From the IMG/VR virus record IMGVR_UViG_3300032073_002250, positions 1 to 22,464 of that record: 22,464 nt of DNA. The stretch is one strand, 5' to 3'. A program made the position numbers and the translations under genes. Of this stretch, positions 1 to 6,349 are shown piece after piece. The notes beneath the pieces are model-generated. The model saw only the letters and a list, made by a program, of their open reading frames with translations. It made no database searches and had not been told where the DNA came from. This stretch comes from a virus. Each line of letters opens with the position of its first letter. The stretch's first letter is position 1.

Positions 1-1
1 G

Positions 2-208
2 TTCGAAGTAACATATGTTGACTATAAAATTAAAATGAACCCATACGCTATTCAATTTAGCGACGAAGGTCCAGATAGGTTAACAATGGAACAATTAGAA
101 AGACATGATTTTAAAAGTGGAGATAAGTTTGTATTGTATACCGATACAACTGGCAAAGTCACCTTAAAAAAAGATAGAGATTCTACATCAACAACCTGGT
201 CAATATAG
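2..208 (+). CDS. C-terminal part of an unrecognised protein (5' end outside window)
   Basis: The frame beginning at base 2 is open from the window edge to a TAG at 206-208, giving the last 68 residues of a protein. The tail is hydrophilic and rich in Lys, Asp and Thr and ends in a Ser/Thr cluster (DSTSTTWSI). No catalytic motif, membrane segment or family signature is visible. It lies six bases upstream of a tRNA gene on the same strand. Codon use (AAA, GAT, AGA) matches the rest of the window, so it is probably a genuine phage gene. The function cannot be told from this fragment. Confidence 0.6.
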   Translation, partial: FEVTYVDYKIKMNPYAIQFSDEGPDRLTMEQLERHDFKSGDKFVLYTDTTGKVTLKKDRDSTSTTWSI

Positions 209-214
209 AACCAA

Positions 215-291
215 GCACCCATAGTTCAACTGGATAGAACATCGGCCTTCTAAGCCGAGGGTTGGAGGTTCGAGTCCTCCTGGGTGCGCCA
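215..291 (+). tRNA. tRNA-Arg (anticodon UCU), CCA encoded
   Basis: A complete cloverleaf can be drawn. The acceptor stem GCACCCA (215-221) pairs with TGGGTGC (281-287). The D stem GTTC (224-227) pairs with GAAC (237-240). The anticodon stem TCGGC (242-246) pairs with GCCGA (254-258) around loop CTTCTAA, and the T stem GGAGG (264-268) pairs with CCTCC (276-280) around TTCGAGT. Discriminator G288 is followed by a genome-encoded CCA (289-291). Loop positions 249-251 read TCT, so it decodes AGA and AGG, Arg codons used heavily by the phage genes around it. It likely supplements a host tRNA pool less rich in this acceptor. Confidence 0.97.
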
Positions 292-294
292 TTT

Positions 295-302
295 TATAAA
301 TA
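295..302 (+). promoter_or_regulatory. T4-type late promoter box TATAAATA
   Basis: An exact copy of the T4 late-promoter consensus TATAAATA lies between the tRNA and the small gene starting at 308. In T4 this box is read by RNA polymerase carrying gp55 and activated by the gp45 clamp, and a gp45 gene is present in this window. The predicted start would fall at or within the ATG at 308, so the transcript would be leaderless, or the box may serve as a weaker element. Two other intergenic copies occur in the window. Confidence 0.45.
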
Positions 303-307
303 CTAGT

Positions 308-481
308 ATGGACACTAATCATCTAAAATGTAGAGCTCCTAAATGCAAATACGTAGGTCCGGTATTACACTTTGCATTCATATATAATACCACTCTTTGC
401 CCCTCCTGCGCTACTAAATTAATCTATCAAAAGAATTTAGCATCGAGTAATTTACTCTGGAAAAAGGTTATAACTCGTTAG
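308..481 (+). CDS. Small Cys-rich protein, possible zinc-binding
   Basis: A 57-residue protein. The same frame extends upstream to a GTG at 284, but that codon lies inside the tRNA acceptor stem, so the ATG at 308 (MDTNHLKC) is the sensible start. Four cysteines are arranged as a CRAPKC pair near the N-terminus and a CPSC pair about 25 residues later, a spacing that could hold one zinc ion in a ribbon-like fold. The chain between the pairs is hydrophobic (VGPVLHFAFIY) and the C-terminus is basic. No Shine-Dalgarno precedes the ATG, and a late-promoter box ends five bases before it. The function is unknown; nucleic-acid binding is possible but unsupported beyond the Cys pattern. Confidence 0.6.
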   Translation: MDTNHLKCRAPKCKYVGPVLHFAFIYNTTLCPSCATKLIYQKNLASSNLLWKKVITR

Positions 482-496
482 CAATCGTCACAGTTA

Positions 497-512
497 CGTG
501 AATTTTCGTCAG
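497..512 (+). repeat. Left arm of a 16-bp inverted repeat flanking the cobT-like gene
   Basis: CGTGAATTTTCGTCAG at 497-512 is the exact reverse complement of 2800-2815. Both arms lie just upstream of a promoter (541-569 and 2836-2864). The element is itself a partial palindrome centred on AATT, so it could be a protein-binding site usable in either orientation. T-tracts follow at about 503, 513 and 522. Confidence 0.6.
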
Positions 513-540
513 TTTTTGATCTTTTTTGGGGGGAGGGGGG

Positions 541-569
541 TTCTCAAGCACTCAAAAATACGGTATAAT
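541..569 (+). promoter_or_regulatory. Early/middle promoter of the cobT-like gene
   Basis: The -10 box TATAAT is at 564-569, and a degenerate -35 (TTCTCA, 541-546) lies exactly 17 bp upstream, directly after a long G tract (528-540). The stretch from 553 to about 598 (CAAAAATACGG, -10, then an A-rich leader ending AAGGAG) is nearly the same as the cobS-like leader at 2849-2897. It belongs to the seven-member promoter family of this window but has the poorest -35. Confidence 0.7.
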
Positions 570-602
570 ACACACATAAATTAAAAAAATAAGGAGTTTT
601 TA

Positions 603-2798
603 ATGATACAAAGTTCAATACTACCAAAGCTACTAGCTAAGGAAAACATTACTATTCAGCATGGTAACTATCATACTGCATGGTTCGATGTTGAAAAACG
701 TGTACTTGGTTTACCTATGTGGAAAGATATGGGTAAAGATGTATATGATCTTTTGGTTGGACACGAAGTATCACACGCTCTACATACCCCATTCGAAGGT
801 TGGCACGATAGCCCAGAAAAATTAGAAGGTGCTCCAAGGTCATACCTTAACGTTGTAGAAGATGCACGTATCGAAAGATTTATCAAAAACATATATCCCG
901 GTTTAGTTGGACCTATGGCACGAGGTTATAAAGTACTTCACCAAGAAGGGTTCTTCGGCGATGTAGATAAATTAGAATGGGACGAAGTTAAGCTTATCGA
1001 TAAGCTAAACATTAAAGCTAAATTAGATCATTTAGCAGAGGTTCCTTTGGATTCAGAAGAACAGGTTTTCTTAGATAGAATGATGACAACCCAAACATTC
1101 GAAGAGGTTGTACAATTAGCTAAAGATATCCTAGATTATACCAAAGAGAATCAACCAGAATTATTAGAGCCACAACCTTTACCAGAATCAAATGAAGATG
1201 AGGGTATACAAGAAGGCGAAGATAATCTTCCACAGGGACATGACGATATGGATCCACAGGAAGGTTTACAAGAAGAAGAAACAGTTTCAGAAGATTCTGA
1301 TTCTGCAGATGGGGAAGAATCCGACGATTGCAAAGAGGACAATAAAAACAGCTCAGAAGGCAACGAAGATGAAACCCCATCCGCGGATGATGATTTCGAA
1401 GGTGATGCATTAAATCCTACAATCTCAGAGCAACCTACATATTCAGAAGAAGACGTATCTAAGACGGATCAGGCTTTACGTAGGTCAGAGTCTAGATTAT
1501 TAGATACTGACGATAATGGCGAAAGTCAAGCAGTTCTAATTAATGAAGTTAAAAAAGATCTTAGAAAAAAAGTTGTTATTGACTACCAAACGTTAAGTAA
1601 AGCTAGAGCTAAGATAGAAGATTCTGATTCTAGTAAATATAACGGCTATAGTGAATATGTGAAATCTACAAAAAAAGCTGTTAACTTCGCTGTTAGAGAA
1701 TTTGAACAAAGAAAAGCTGCTTACCAATACACCAGAGCACAAACAGCTAAAACCGGTCGTATTGACGTTAACAAACTTTGGTCTTATAAAACCTCTGAAG
1801 ATATATTTTCCCAGGTTACAAGATTAGCAGATGCTAAAAACCACGGTATGATAATGCTCGTAGACTTTTCTGGTTCAATGTGTAACTCAATGCCATATGT
1901 AATGGATCAGTTATTACACTTAGTTATGTTTTGTAAATCAGTTAACATACCATTCGACGTTTATGGATTTACTAGCACTAACCCAAACATTAAAGACGAA
2001 AGCACTTATAATTCAGACGGTGACTTACATCTAAACGGATTATCAATGCCACTTATTTGTTCTTCTTCTCTTAAGAAATCAGATTATGAAAACGCTATCA
2101 AGCACATGTATGGAAGAAAGACTAATAATTACTATTGGGATAGTCTTTGTTCATACGAAGAATATGGTTCAACTCCTTTGGATCAAGCTCTTATAGTTTC
2201 GCACCACTTAGTAAAAGAATTTAAAATCAAGCACGGTGTGCAAAAAATGAATTTTATTACTTTTACAGATGGGGATTCAAACGGAATAAGTGCTATCCAG
2301 GATAGAAGATTAGAAGACAAAAAAATGGACACTAATGGATATTCTGCAGGCTATAAAGCTATCATCGACGGTAAGCTTACTGATCTAGGAAGAAGATACA
2401 ACTCAACTAAAAATCTTTTAGAAAGCTTAGGCAAAAGATATAATACCAAAACTATCGGATTCTTCATGGCAGATGATTCAGCTCACTGGAGAGATAGATT
2501 ATATAATATGAGAAGGGATATGCTAAAAGGCGAATACGATTGGGAAGATAATGACAATTTTAAGAAAGAAGCTGCTAAAGAATACAGAAGAAACAAATGC
2601 GTTTCTAAGCAGAACGTATTTGGATATGACCAATACTACCTATTAAAAGGTGGCAAACAACTATCTGCAGAAGATGAAGAATTCGAAACATTCGGAACTG
2701 AGACCGATGCTCAACTAAGGAATGCATTTAAAAAGCACTCCAAATCTAAAAAACTAAATAAAGTTCTTATGACATCATTTGGTAAAGAGGTGGCTTAA
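603..2798 (+). CDS. cobT: CobT-like protein: zinc-metallopeptidase motif, acidic linker, VWA domain
   Basis: A 731-residue protein with three visible parts. The N-terminal region carries HEVSH at residues 54-58, a classical HExxH zinc-protease motif, followed by an EDARIE segment that could supply a further ligand. Residues about 195-290 are an extremely acidic, low-complexity linker. The C-terminal part is a von Willebrand factor A domain with MIDAS residues D421-x-S423-x-S425 and a later TFTDGD segment. This architecture matches CobT-like proteins that partner CobS-type AAA+ ATPases; in cobaltochelatase CobT bridges CobS and CobN. No CobN is seen here. The start ATG follows a clear AAGGAG. 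The neighbouring CobS-like gene has a nearly identical promoter/leader, implying stoichiometric co-expression. The actual substrate is unknown, and the HExxH argues for a proteolytic or remodelling role as an alternative to metal chelation. Confidence 0.85.
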   Translation: MIQSSILPKLLAKENITIQHGNYHTAWFDVEKRVLGLPMWKDMGKDVYDLLVGHEVSHALHTPFEGWHDSPEKLEGAPRSYLNVVEDARIERFIKNIYPGLVGPMARGYKVLHQEGFFGDVDKLEWDEVKLIDKLNIKAKLDHLAEVPLDSEEQVFLDRMMTTQTFEEVVQLAKDILDYTKENQPELLEPQPLPESNEDEGIQEGEDNLPQGHDDMDPQEGLQEEETVSEDSDSADGEESDDCKEDNKNSSEGNEDETPSADDDFEGDALNPTISEQPTYSEEDVSKTDQALRRSESRLLDTDDNGESQAVLINEVKKDLRKKVVIDYQTLSKARAKIEDSDSSKYNGYSEYVKSTKKAVNFAVREFEQRKAAYQYTRAQTAKTGRIDVNKLWSYKTSEDIFSQVTRLADAKNHGMIMLVDFSGSMCNSMPYVMDQLLHLVMFCKSVNIPFDVYGFTSTNPNIKDESTYNSDGDLHLNGLSMPLICSSSLKKSDYENAIKHMYGRKTNNYYWDSLCSYEEYGSTPLDQALIVSHHLVKEFKIKHGVQKMNFITFTDGDSNGISAIQDRRLEDKKMDTNGYSAGYKAIIDGKLTDLGRRYNSTKNLLESLGKRYNTKTIGFFMADDSAHWRDRLYNMRRDMLKGEYDWEDNDNFKKEAAKEYRRNKCVSKQNVFGYDQYYLLKGGKQLSAEDEEFETFGTETDAQLRNAFKKHSKSKKLNKVLMTSFGKEVA

Positions 2799-2799
2799 T

Positions 2800-2815
2800 C
2801 TGACGAAAATTCACG
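2800..2815 (-). repeat. Right arm of a 16-bp inverted repeat flanking the cobT-like gene
   Basis: CTGACGAAAATTCACG is the exact reverse complement of 497-512. It starts two bases after the cobT-like stop codon. It overlaps a run of three ACGAAA(A/G) units beginning at 2803, 2813 and 2824, about one helical turn apart, immediately upstream of the G tract and -35 of the next promoter. This could be a bent-DNA or operator element. Confidence 0.6.
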
Positions 2816-2835
2816 AAAAAGACACGAAAGGGGGG

Positions 2836-2864
2836 TTTACAAAGGTCCAAAAATACGGTATAAT
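2836..2864 (+). promoter_or_regulatory. Early/middle promoter of the cobS-like gene
   Basis: TTTACA (2836-2841), 17-bp spacer, TATAAT (2859-2864), preceded by GGGGG. The spacer ends TACGG, as in the cobT promoter, whereas the other members end in TATGG. The leader runs about 34 bases to a GAGGAG Shine-Dalgarno before the ATG at 2905. Confidence 0.85.
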
Positions 2865-2904
2865 ACATACCATAAATTAAAAAAAACTGAGGAGTTAATA
2901 TATT

Positions 2905-4059
2905 ATGAAAAAGAGTGAAATGAGACAATCAACCAAAATTATCTTAGAAGAAATATCTAAGAAATTTCCTGGTCAAACAGACTTCCGTAGGGCAATCATC
3001 GAAGATATTGCTAAGTCTTTTGGCTATACCCAGAAGGATTATTATCCTTTACTTCAACCAAGCAATCGTGTTAAAATCGGTACTTATTCATTAGACGGTT
3101 TATTACCTAAGGATATTACAATGGATCCTATTCCAGCAAACGCAGCTACTATGGCTCAATCAGTTACTTCATTTGGTAATGAAGAAAGAACCTTCGCAGA
3201 AGTAGATCCTACTTTCGTAGCTTGGGGTTCTTATACGGACATTATGAAAATTATTAAATCAGAAATGTTTTATCCCACATACGTTTCTGGCCTATCTGGG
3301 AATGGTAAAACATTTATGGTCGAACAAGCTTGTGCAAAAGCAGGCAGAGAATTTATTAGGGTTCAAATTAACCCAGAAACCGACGAAGATGATTTGCTCG
3401 GTGGATTCAGATTGATTAACGGCGAAACCGTTTTCTGTAAAGGTCCGGTACTAAAAGCTATGGAGAATGGCGCAGTACTTCTACTCGACGAGATCGATAG
3501 GGCTACAAACAAGATTATGTGTCTTCAAGGTGTGCTCGAGGGCAAACCAGTTCTTGTTAAGAAAACTGGTGAAACAATTAAACCTACAAAAGGTTTTAAT
3601 GTTATCGCTACCGCTAACACGAAAGGTAAAGGTTCCGAAGATGGACGATTTACCGCAGCTTCTATAATCGACGAAGCTTTCCTAGAAAGGTTTACTATAT
3701 CAATCGATCAACAATTTCCATCTGCTTCAATCGAAAAGAAAATCCTCAACAAGCACATGGATAAATTCGATGTTAAAGATGATGAGTTTGTAGATAGATT
3801 GGTTACTTGGGCAGATATTATTAGAAAGACTTTCTTCGACGATGGTGTTGATGAAGTTATTTCTACTCGTAGGCTCTGCCACGTTGTACAAACTTTTTCT
3901 ATCTTTACGGATAGAATGAAAGCGATTGACCTATGTATTTCTAGATTCGATGAAGATACTAAGGCAGCTTTCCTAGATCTTTACACTAAGGTCGACTCAG
4001 GTGTTCTAACCACAGATTCCGAAGTAGAAGACTTTGACCATCAAACAGAAGAGGTATAA
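2905..4059 (+). CDS. cobS: CobS-like AAA+ ATPase (MoxR/CobS type)
   Basis: A 384-residue AAA+ ATPase. The Walker A loop is GLSGNGKT at residues 129-136, Walker B is LLDEID at about 193-198, and a sensor-1 region reads VIATANTKGKG. Residues about 160-175 (NPETDEDDLLGGF) are the insert typical of CobS/MoxR-type ATPases. The family works with VWA-containing partners such as the upstream CobT-like protein to drive metal insertion or protein remodelling. CobS homologues are a well-known accessory gene of marine T4-like phages, though their role there is unsettled. The gene has its own promoter and a GAGGAG ribosome site, and runs straight into the downstream gene (2-base gap). It could be an ATP-driven remodelling factor rather than a cobaltochelatase subunit. 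Confidence 0.9.
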   Translation: MKKSEMRQSTKIILEEISKKFPGQTDFRRAIIEDIAKSFGYTQKDYYPLLQPSNRVKIGTYSLDGLLPKDITMDPIPANAATMAQSVTSFGNEERTFAEVDPTFVAWGSYTDIMKIIKSEMFYPTYVSGLSGNGKTFMVEQACAKAGREFIRVQINPETDEDDLLGGFRLINGETVFCKGPVLKAMENGAVLLLDEIDRATNKIMCLQGVLEGKPVLVKKTGETIKPTKGFNVIATANTKGKGSEDGRFTAASIIDEAFLERFTISIDQQFPSASIEKKILNKHMDKFDVKDDEFVDRLVTWADIIRKTFFDDGVDEVISTRRLCHVVQTFSIFTDRMKAIDLCISRFDEDTKAAFLDLYTKVDSGVLTTDSEVEDFDHQTEEV

Positions 4060-4061
4060 TA

Positions 4062-4346
4062 ATGGCCAAAAAAATAAATTATAAATTTAACGAAGGAGCT
4101 CTTATCGAAGAGCTTCAAGCGTATATTGACTCCACTTACGGTGGGCATTATTCTAAAAACAAATTTCAATCAACAGAGTTTATATCAGACTGCGGTCATG
4201 GTATTGGTTTTGCAATTGGAAACATACTTAAATATGCACAGAGATATGGCCGTAAAGGTCATCGTACTGATCATAGGAAAGATCTTATGAAAGTATTACA
4301 CTATGCATTAATCGCTCTTAGCGAGCACGACAGGGATATAAAATGA
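4062..4346 (+). CDS. DUF3310-type phage protein (T7 gp1.7-like domain)
   Basis: A 94-residue protein whose core, FAIGNILKYAQRYGRKG...DLMKVLHYALIAL, matches the pattern of the DUF3310 family (GN-x-x-KY-x-x-R-x-x-x-K followed by DL-x-K-x-x-x-Y). DUF3310 occurs in many phage early proteins, including T7 gp1.7, a nucleotide kinase, but this protein is short and no P-loop is visible, so catalysis should not be assumed. It starts two bases after the cobS-like stop, using GAGG in the 3' end of that gene as ribosome site, and its end overlaps the next start by four bases. It is probably co-transcribed with cobS and the cell-wall hydrolase. Confidence 0.7.
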   Translation: MAKKINYKFNEGALIEELQAYIDSTYGGHYSKNKFQSTEFISDCGHGIGFAIGNILKYAQRYGRKGHRTDHRKDLMKVLHYALIALSEHDRDIK

Positions 4347-4882
4347 AAAAAATACCACCAATCTGGTCATCAAGTTCGAAATGGTTTGTTCCATTTCACC
4401 TATGTTTGATGTCACTAATACTAATATTCGGTTTATGGTCTAATCACGCGCACGGGTACGACGAGAATGGAGACAGGTTTTGTCTAGCTCAGAATATCTA
4501 TTTTGAAGCAGGTAACCAACCGTTTGCAGGAAAAATGGCAGTTGCAAATGTTACTCTAAATAGAGTTAACGATTTACAGTTTCCAAACACTGTGTGTGAG
4601 GTCGTATATCAATCTAAGGATTATTACAAATCTTGGTCCGGGGAAATGATTCCTAAAAGAGGAATGTGTCAATTCAGTTGGTATTGTGATGGCAAATCAG
4701 ATGAACCAAAAGACTCTATTACCTGGATAGAATCAATTCGAATTGCTGATATAGCTCTAGAGTCTTCTAACTTTGATATAACAGAAGGATCGCTATGGTA
4801 TCACGCAGACTATGTTCACCCTTATTGGGCAGATCATTTAGAATATGTTATTCAAATTGAAACCCACAGATTTTACAAATAA
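4343..4882 (+). CDS. SleB/CwlJ-type cell-wall hydrolase with N-terminal membrane anchor
   Basis: A 179-residue protein. Residues about 15-37 (FVPFHLCLMSLILIFGLW preceded by basic residues) form a signal peptide or signal anchor ending near AHG. The following domain, LAQNIYFEAGNQPFAGKMAVANVTLNRV...VVYQ...CQFSWYCDG, is the Hydrolase_2 (SleB/CwlJ) domain, with the conserved catalytic Glu at about residue 55. Family members cleave peptidoglycan, so this is a candidate endolysin exported by the host Sec system or held as a signal-anchor lysin. The ATG overlaps the previous stop (ATGA), so it is translationally coupled to the cobS operon. Placement behind an early-type promoter is unusual for a lysis gene; a role in superinfection or envelope remodelling is an alternative. 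Confidence 0.85.
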   Translation: MKKIPPIWSSSSKWFVPFHLCLMSLILIFGLWSNHAHGYDENGDRFCLAQNIYFEAGNQPFAGKMAVANVTLNRVNDLQFPNTVCEVVYQSKDYYKSWSGEMIPKRGMCQFSWYCDGKSDEPKDSITWIESIRIADIALESSNFDITEGSLWYHADYVHPYWADHLEYVIQIETHRFYK

Positions 4883-4886
4883 GGGG

Positions 4887-4915
4887 TTTACATTTAGATC
4901 TAACTATGGTATAAT
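4887..4915 (+). promoter_or_regulatory. Early/middle promoter upstream of the clamp gene
   Basis: GGGG directly precedes TTTACA (4887-4892), followed by a 17-bp spacer ending TATGG (extended -10) and TATAAT (4910-4915). It sits immediately after the hydrolase stop codon. The expected start near 4922 leaves about five bases before the ATG at 4927, so the transcript has an extremely short leader. Confidence 0.88.
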
Positions 4916-4926
4916 ATACCCTTATT

Positions 4927-5049
4927 ATGGAATTACTTATTAATATTATTTTTCTTTTACTCGCAGCGTGGTTTGCAATCGGTTCTAGTATAATCGTTAG
5001 CGAAGAAAAAGAAATGAGGAGAAAAGAAAGAAATGAAACTATCAGATGA
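4927..5049 (+). CDS. Small single-pass membrane protein (40 aa)
   Basis: An ATG at 4927 opens a 40-codon frame ending TGA at 5047-5049. Residues 3-25 (LLINIIFLLLAAWFAIGSSI) form one hydrophobic helix, and the tail is highly charged (EEKEMRRKERNE), predicting an N-out/C-in single-span topology. No Shine-Dalgarno precedes it; the ATG lies about five bases after the predicted transcription start. The 3' end overlaps the clamp gene by 17 bases and contains that gene's GAGGAG ribosome site. The function is unknown. Hydrophobicity, charge pattern and promoter position support it being real. Confidence 0.6.
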   Translation: MELLINIIFLLLAAWFAIGSSIIVSEEKEMRRKERNETIR

Positions 5050-5719
5050 AACTATTGCAGTACTAAAAAACTTTGCAACGATTAACCCTAACTTGGTTGT
5101 TAAACCAGGTCAGAAACTAAAAACAATTGCCGAATCTAAAACGATTATGGCAGAAGCGGATATAGTAGAAGACTTCCCAGTTGAATTTGGGATTTATGAT
5201 TTGAATGAATTCCTATCTGTACTAAGTTTAATCCCAGATCCTGAACTAGAATTTTTCGATAACCATGTCACCATTTCAAACGATCAAGTTGGATGGCAAC
5301 AAAAGGTTACCTATTATTATTCTAACCCAGAGATCTTAACAACTCCTTCGAAGACTATTACAATGCCTTCTGCAGAAGTTGGTATGAATTTAACTGCAGA
5401 AGATTTAAAAAAGATAAACCAGGCAGCAGCAGTTCTTGGTCATAGCGATTTAAGTTATGTCCAAGATGAAAGTACCTATGCTAAAATATACGATGCTAAA
5501 GATGCTACGGCAAACCAATATACTTTGGATTTAACAATGCAAGCAGACGTAAAAGTACCAAACAAATTTAACTTTGACTTTAATATAGCAAACTTAAAAT
5601 TGTTACCTGGAGATTACTATATTTCTCTCTCTAGTTCTAAAATATCTAATTGGACTAACAACGATTACCCAGTAGAATATTTTATAGCTTTAGAGAATTC
5701 AACGGATTTTCATGTATAA
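5033..5719 (+). CDS. 45: DNA polymerase sliding clamp (gp45-like)
   Basis: A 228-residue protein, the same length as T4 gp45, and recognisably collinear with it: MKLSDETIAVLKNFATINP at the N-terminus, IYDLNEFLSVLSL in the first domain, and a C-terminal FNIANLKLLPGDYYISL followed by FIALE. gp45 forms a trimeric ring that tethers polymerase gp43 and also activates late transcription with gp55/gp33. The ATG follows GAGGAG carried in the preceding small gene. Placement before gp44, gp62 and regA repeats the T4 order, with two small genes inserted between 45 and 44. A late-promoter box overlaps its stop codon. Confidence 0.95.
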   Translation: MKLSDETIAVLKNFATINPNLVVKPGQKLKTIAESKTIMAEADIVEDFPVEFGIYDLNEFLSVLSLIPDPELEFFDNHVTISNDQVGWQQKVTYYYSNPEILTTPSKTITMPSAEVGMNLTAEDLKKINQAAAVLGHSDLSYVQDESTYAKIYDAKDATANQYTLDLTMQADVKVPNKFNFDFNIANLKLLPGDYYISLSSSKISNWTNNDYPVEYFIALENSTDFHV

Positions 5720-5722
5720 ATA
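5715..5722 (+). promoter_or_regulatory. T4-type late promoter box TATAAATA
   Basis: An exact TATAAATA overlapping the gp45 stop codon (TAA at 5717-5719) and upstream of the isolated gene at 5789. The predicted transcript would start near 5729 and carry a hairpin (5738-5760) close to its 5' end. The position between genes and upstream of a single gene with its own terminator supports function. Confidence 0.65.
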
Positions 5723-5737
5723 TAACATGAAAAGAAA

Positions 5738-5760
5738 AGAATCGCCAATTATGGGATTCT
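5738..5760 (+). other. RNA hairpin between gp45 and the 5789 gene
   Basis: AGAATC (5738-5743) pairs with GATTCT (5755-5760), and CC (5745-5746) pairs with GG (5753-5754) past a single bulged G, around loop AATTAT. It is followed by TTAATTTG rather than a pure T run. It could terminate transcription from gp45, or act as a 5' stabilising hairpin on the late transcript; both are plausible. Confidence 0.45.
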
Positions 5761-5788
5761 TAATTTGTCAAACCTATAGGAGAATATC

Positions 5789-6043
5789 ATGACAGATGTA
5801 AATGAAGCACCAGCAGCAGACGCTCCTCAGATCACTCTTGGTGACATGGCAACAATGGTTCAAGTTGTTGACTTATGTTCTAAGAGAGGCGCATTCGAAG
5901 GTCCCGAGCTCGAGACCGTCGGTGGACTGAGATCCAGAATCGTTGCGTTCGTAGAGGCTAATCAGCCTAAAGACGAGCCCGCACCGGAAGGCGCTGTTCC
6001 AGAAGTGGAAGCAGAAGTTGTTGAAGAAGCTGAAGAAGCTTAA
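5789..6043 (+). CDS. Small acidic protein, single-gene late transcription unit
   Basis: An 84-residue protein with a short disordered N-terminus, a conserved-looking core (KRGAFEGPELETVGGLRSRIVAFVEAN, about residues 32-59) and a Glu/Ala/Pro-rich acidic tail ending EEAEEA. I believe proteins of this pattern recur in marine T4-like phages, but I know of no function. The ATG follows an AGGAG. A late promoter box upstream and a perfect hairpin terminator immediately downstream isolate it as one transcription unit inside the replication cluster, which suggests a structural or assembly role late in infection. Its coding sequence is richer in GC than its neighbours (for example around 5905-6000), consistent with strong expression or separate origin. 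Confidence 0.75.
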   Translation: MTDVNEAPAADAPQITLGDMATMVQVVDLCSKRGAFEGPELETVGGLRSRIVAFVEANQPKDEPAPEGAVPEVEAEVVEEAEEA

Positions 6044-6048
6044 CAAAT

Positions 6049-6078
6049 GTGGGGCTTCGGCCCCACCTACTTTATTAT
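6049..6078 (+). terminator. Rho-independent terminator with UUCG tetraloop
   Basis: GTGGGGC (6049-6055) pairs perfectly with GCCCCAC (6060-6066) around a TTCG tetraloop, one of the most stable RNA hairpins. It is followed by a T-rich but interrupted stretch (CTACTTTATTATTT). It begins six bases after the stop of the 5789 gene and would end the late transcript before the gp44 operon. Confidence 0.85.
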
Positions 6079-6091
6079 TTAAGGATATATT

Positions 6092-6349
6092 ATGCAAGAC
6101 TTTGATAGATATGAACTACTCACAGCCTTATTCAAAGGCACAGTCACAGTAACTTTTCGCAAGATAGACACTGATGAAATTAGGGTTATGCCCTGTACAC
6201 TCAATCCTGAACTCCTAGAAGCTAATGGTGTAACTATTACCGTAGATTATAGTGCTAAGGATCAAGAGCATTTTGCTGTTTGGTCATTAGATAAAAACGC
6301 ATGGAGATCATTTAGACTAGATACAGTCGAGGGTTGGGAAGTACTATGA
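6092..6349 (+). CDS. DUF2693/WYL_2-type SH3-like phage protein
   Basis: An 85-residue protein with VTVTFRKIDTDEIRVMPCTLNPELL in the first half and VWSLDKNAWRSFRLDTV near the end. The RVM-x-CTLNP and (W/D)KxAWRSFR elements are the signature of a small beta-barrel family found in many T4-like phages (PF10902-type, DUF2693). No biochemical function is established; an SH3-like barrel suggests nucleic-acid or protein binding. The gene follows AAGGA and its stop overlaps the gp44 start (ATGA), so clamp-loader translation is coupled to it. Confidence 0.75.
   Translation: MQDFDRYELLTALFKGTVTVTFRKIDTDEIRVMPCTLNPELLEANGVTITVDYSAKDQEHFAVWSLDKNAWRSFRLDTVEGWEVL

Noticed and set aside
284-307. GTG start at 284 extending the small Cys-rich gene
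   Set aside because: The codon is within the tRNA acceptor stem and no ribosome site precedes it.
1120-1413. Alternative frames on both strands in the cobT-like gene
   Set aside because: They arise from the low-complexity acidic linker codons and have no start signals.
4051-4064. GGTATAAT directly before the ATG at 4062, resembling a leaderless promoter
   Set aside because: No TTTACA or G tract lies 17 bp upstream; the bases code the C-terminus of the CobS-like protein and GAGG explains translation of the next gene.
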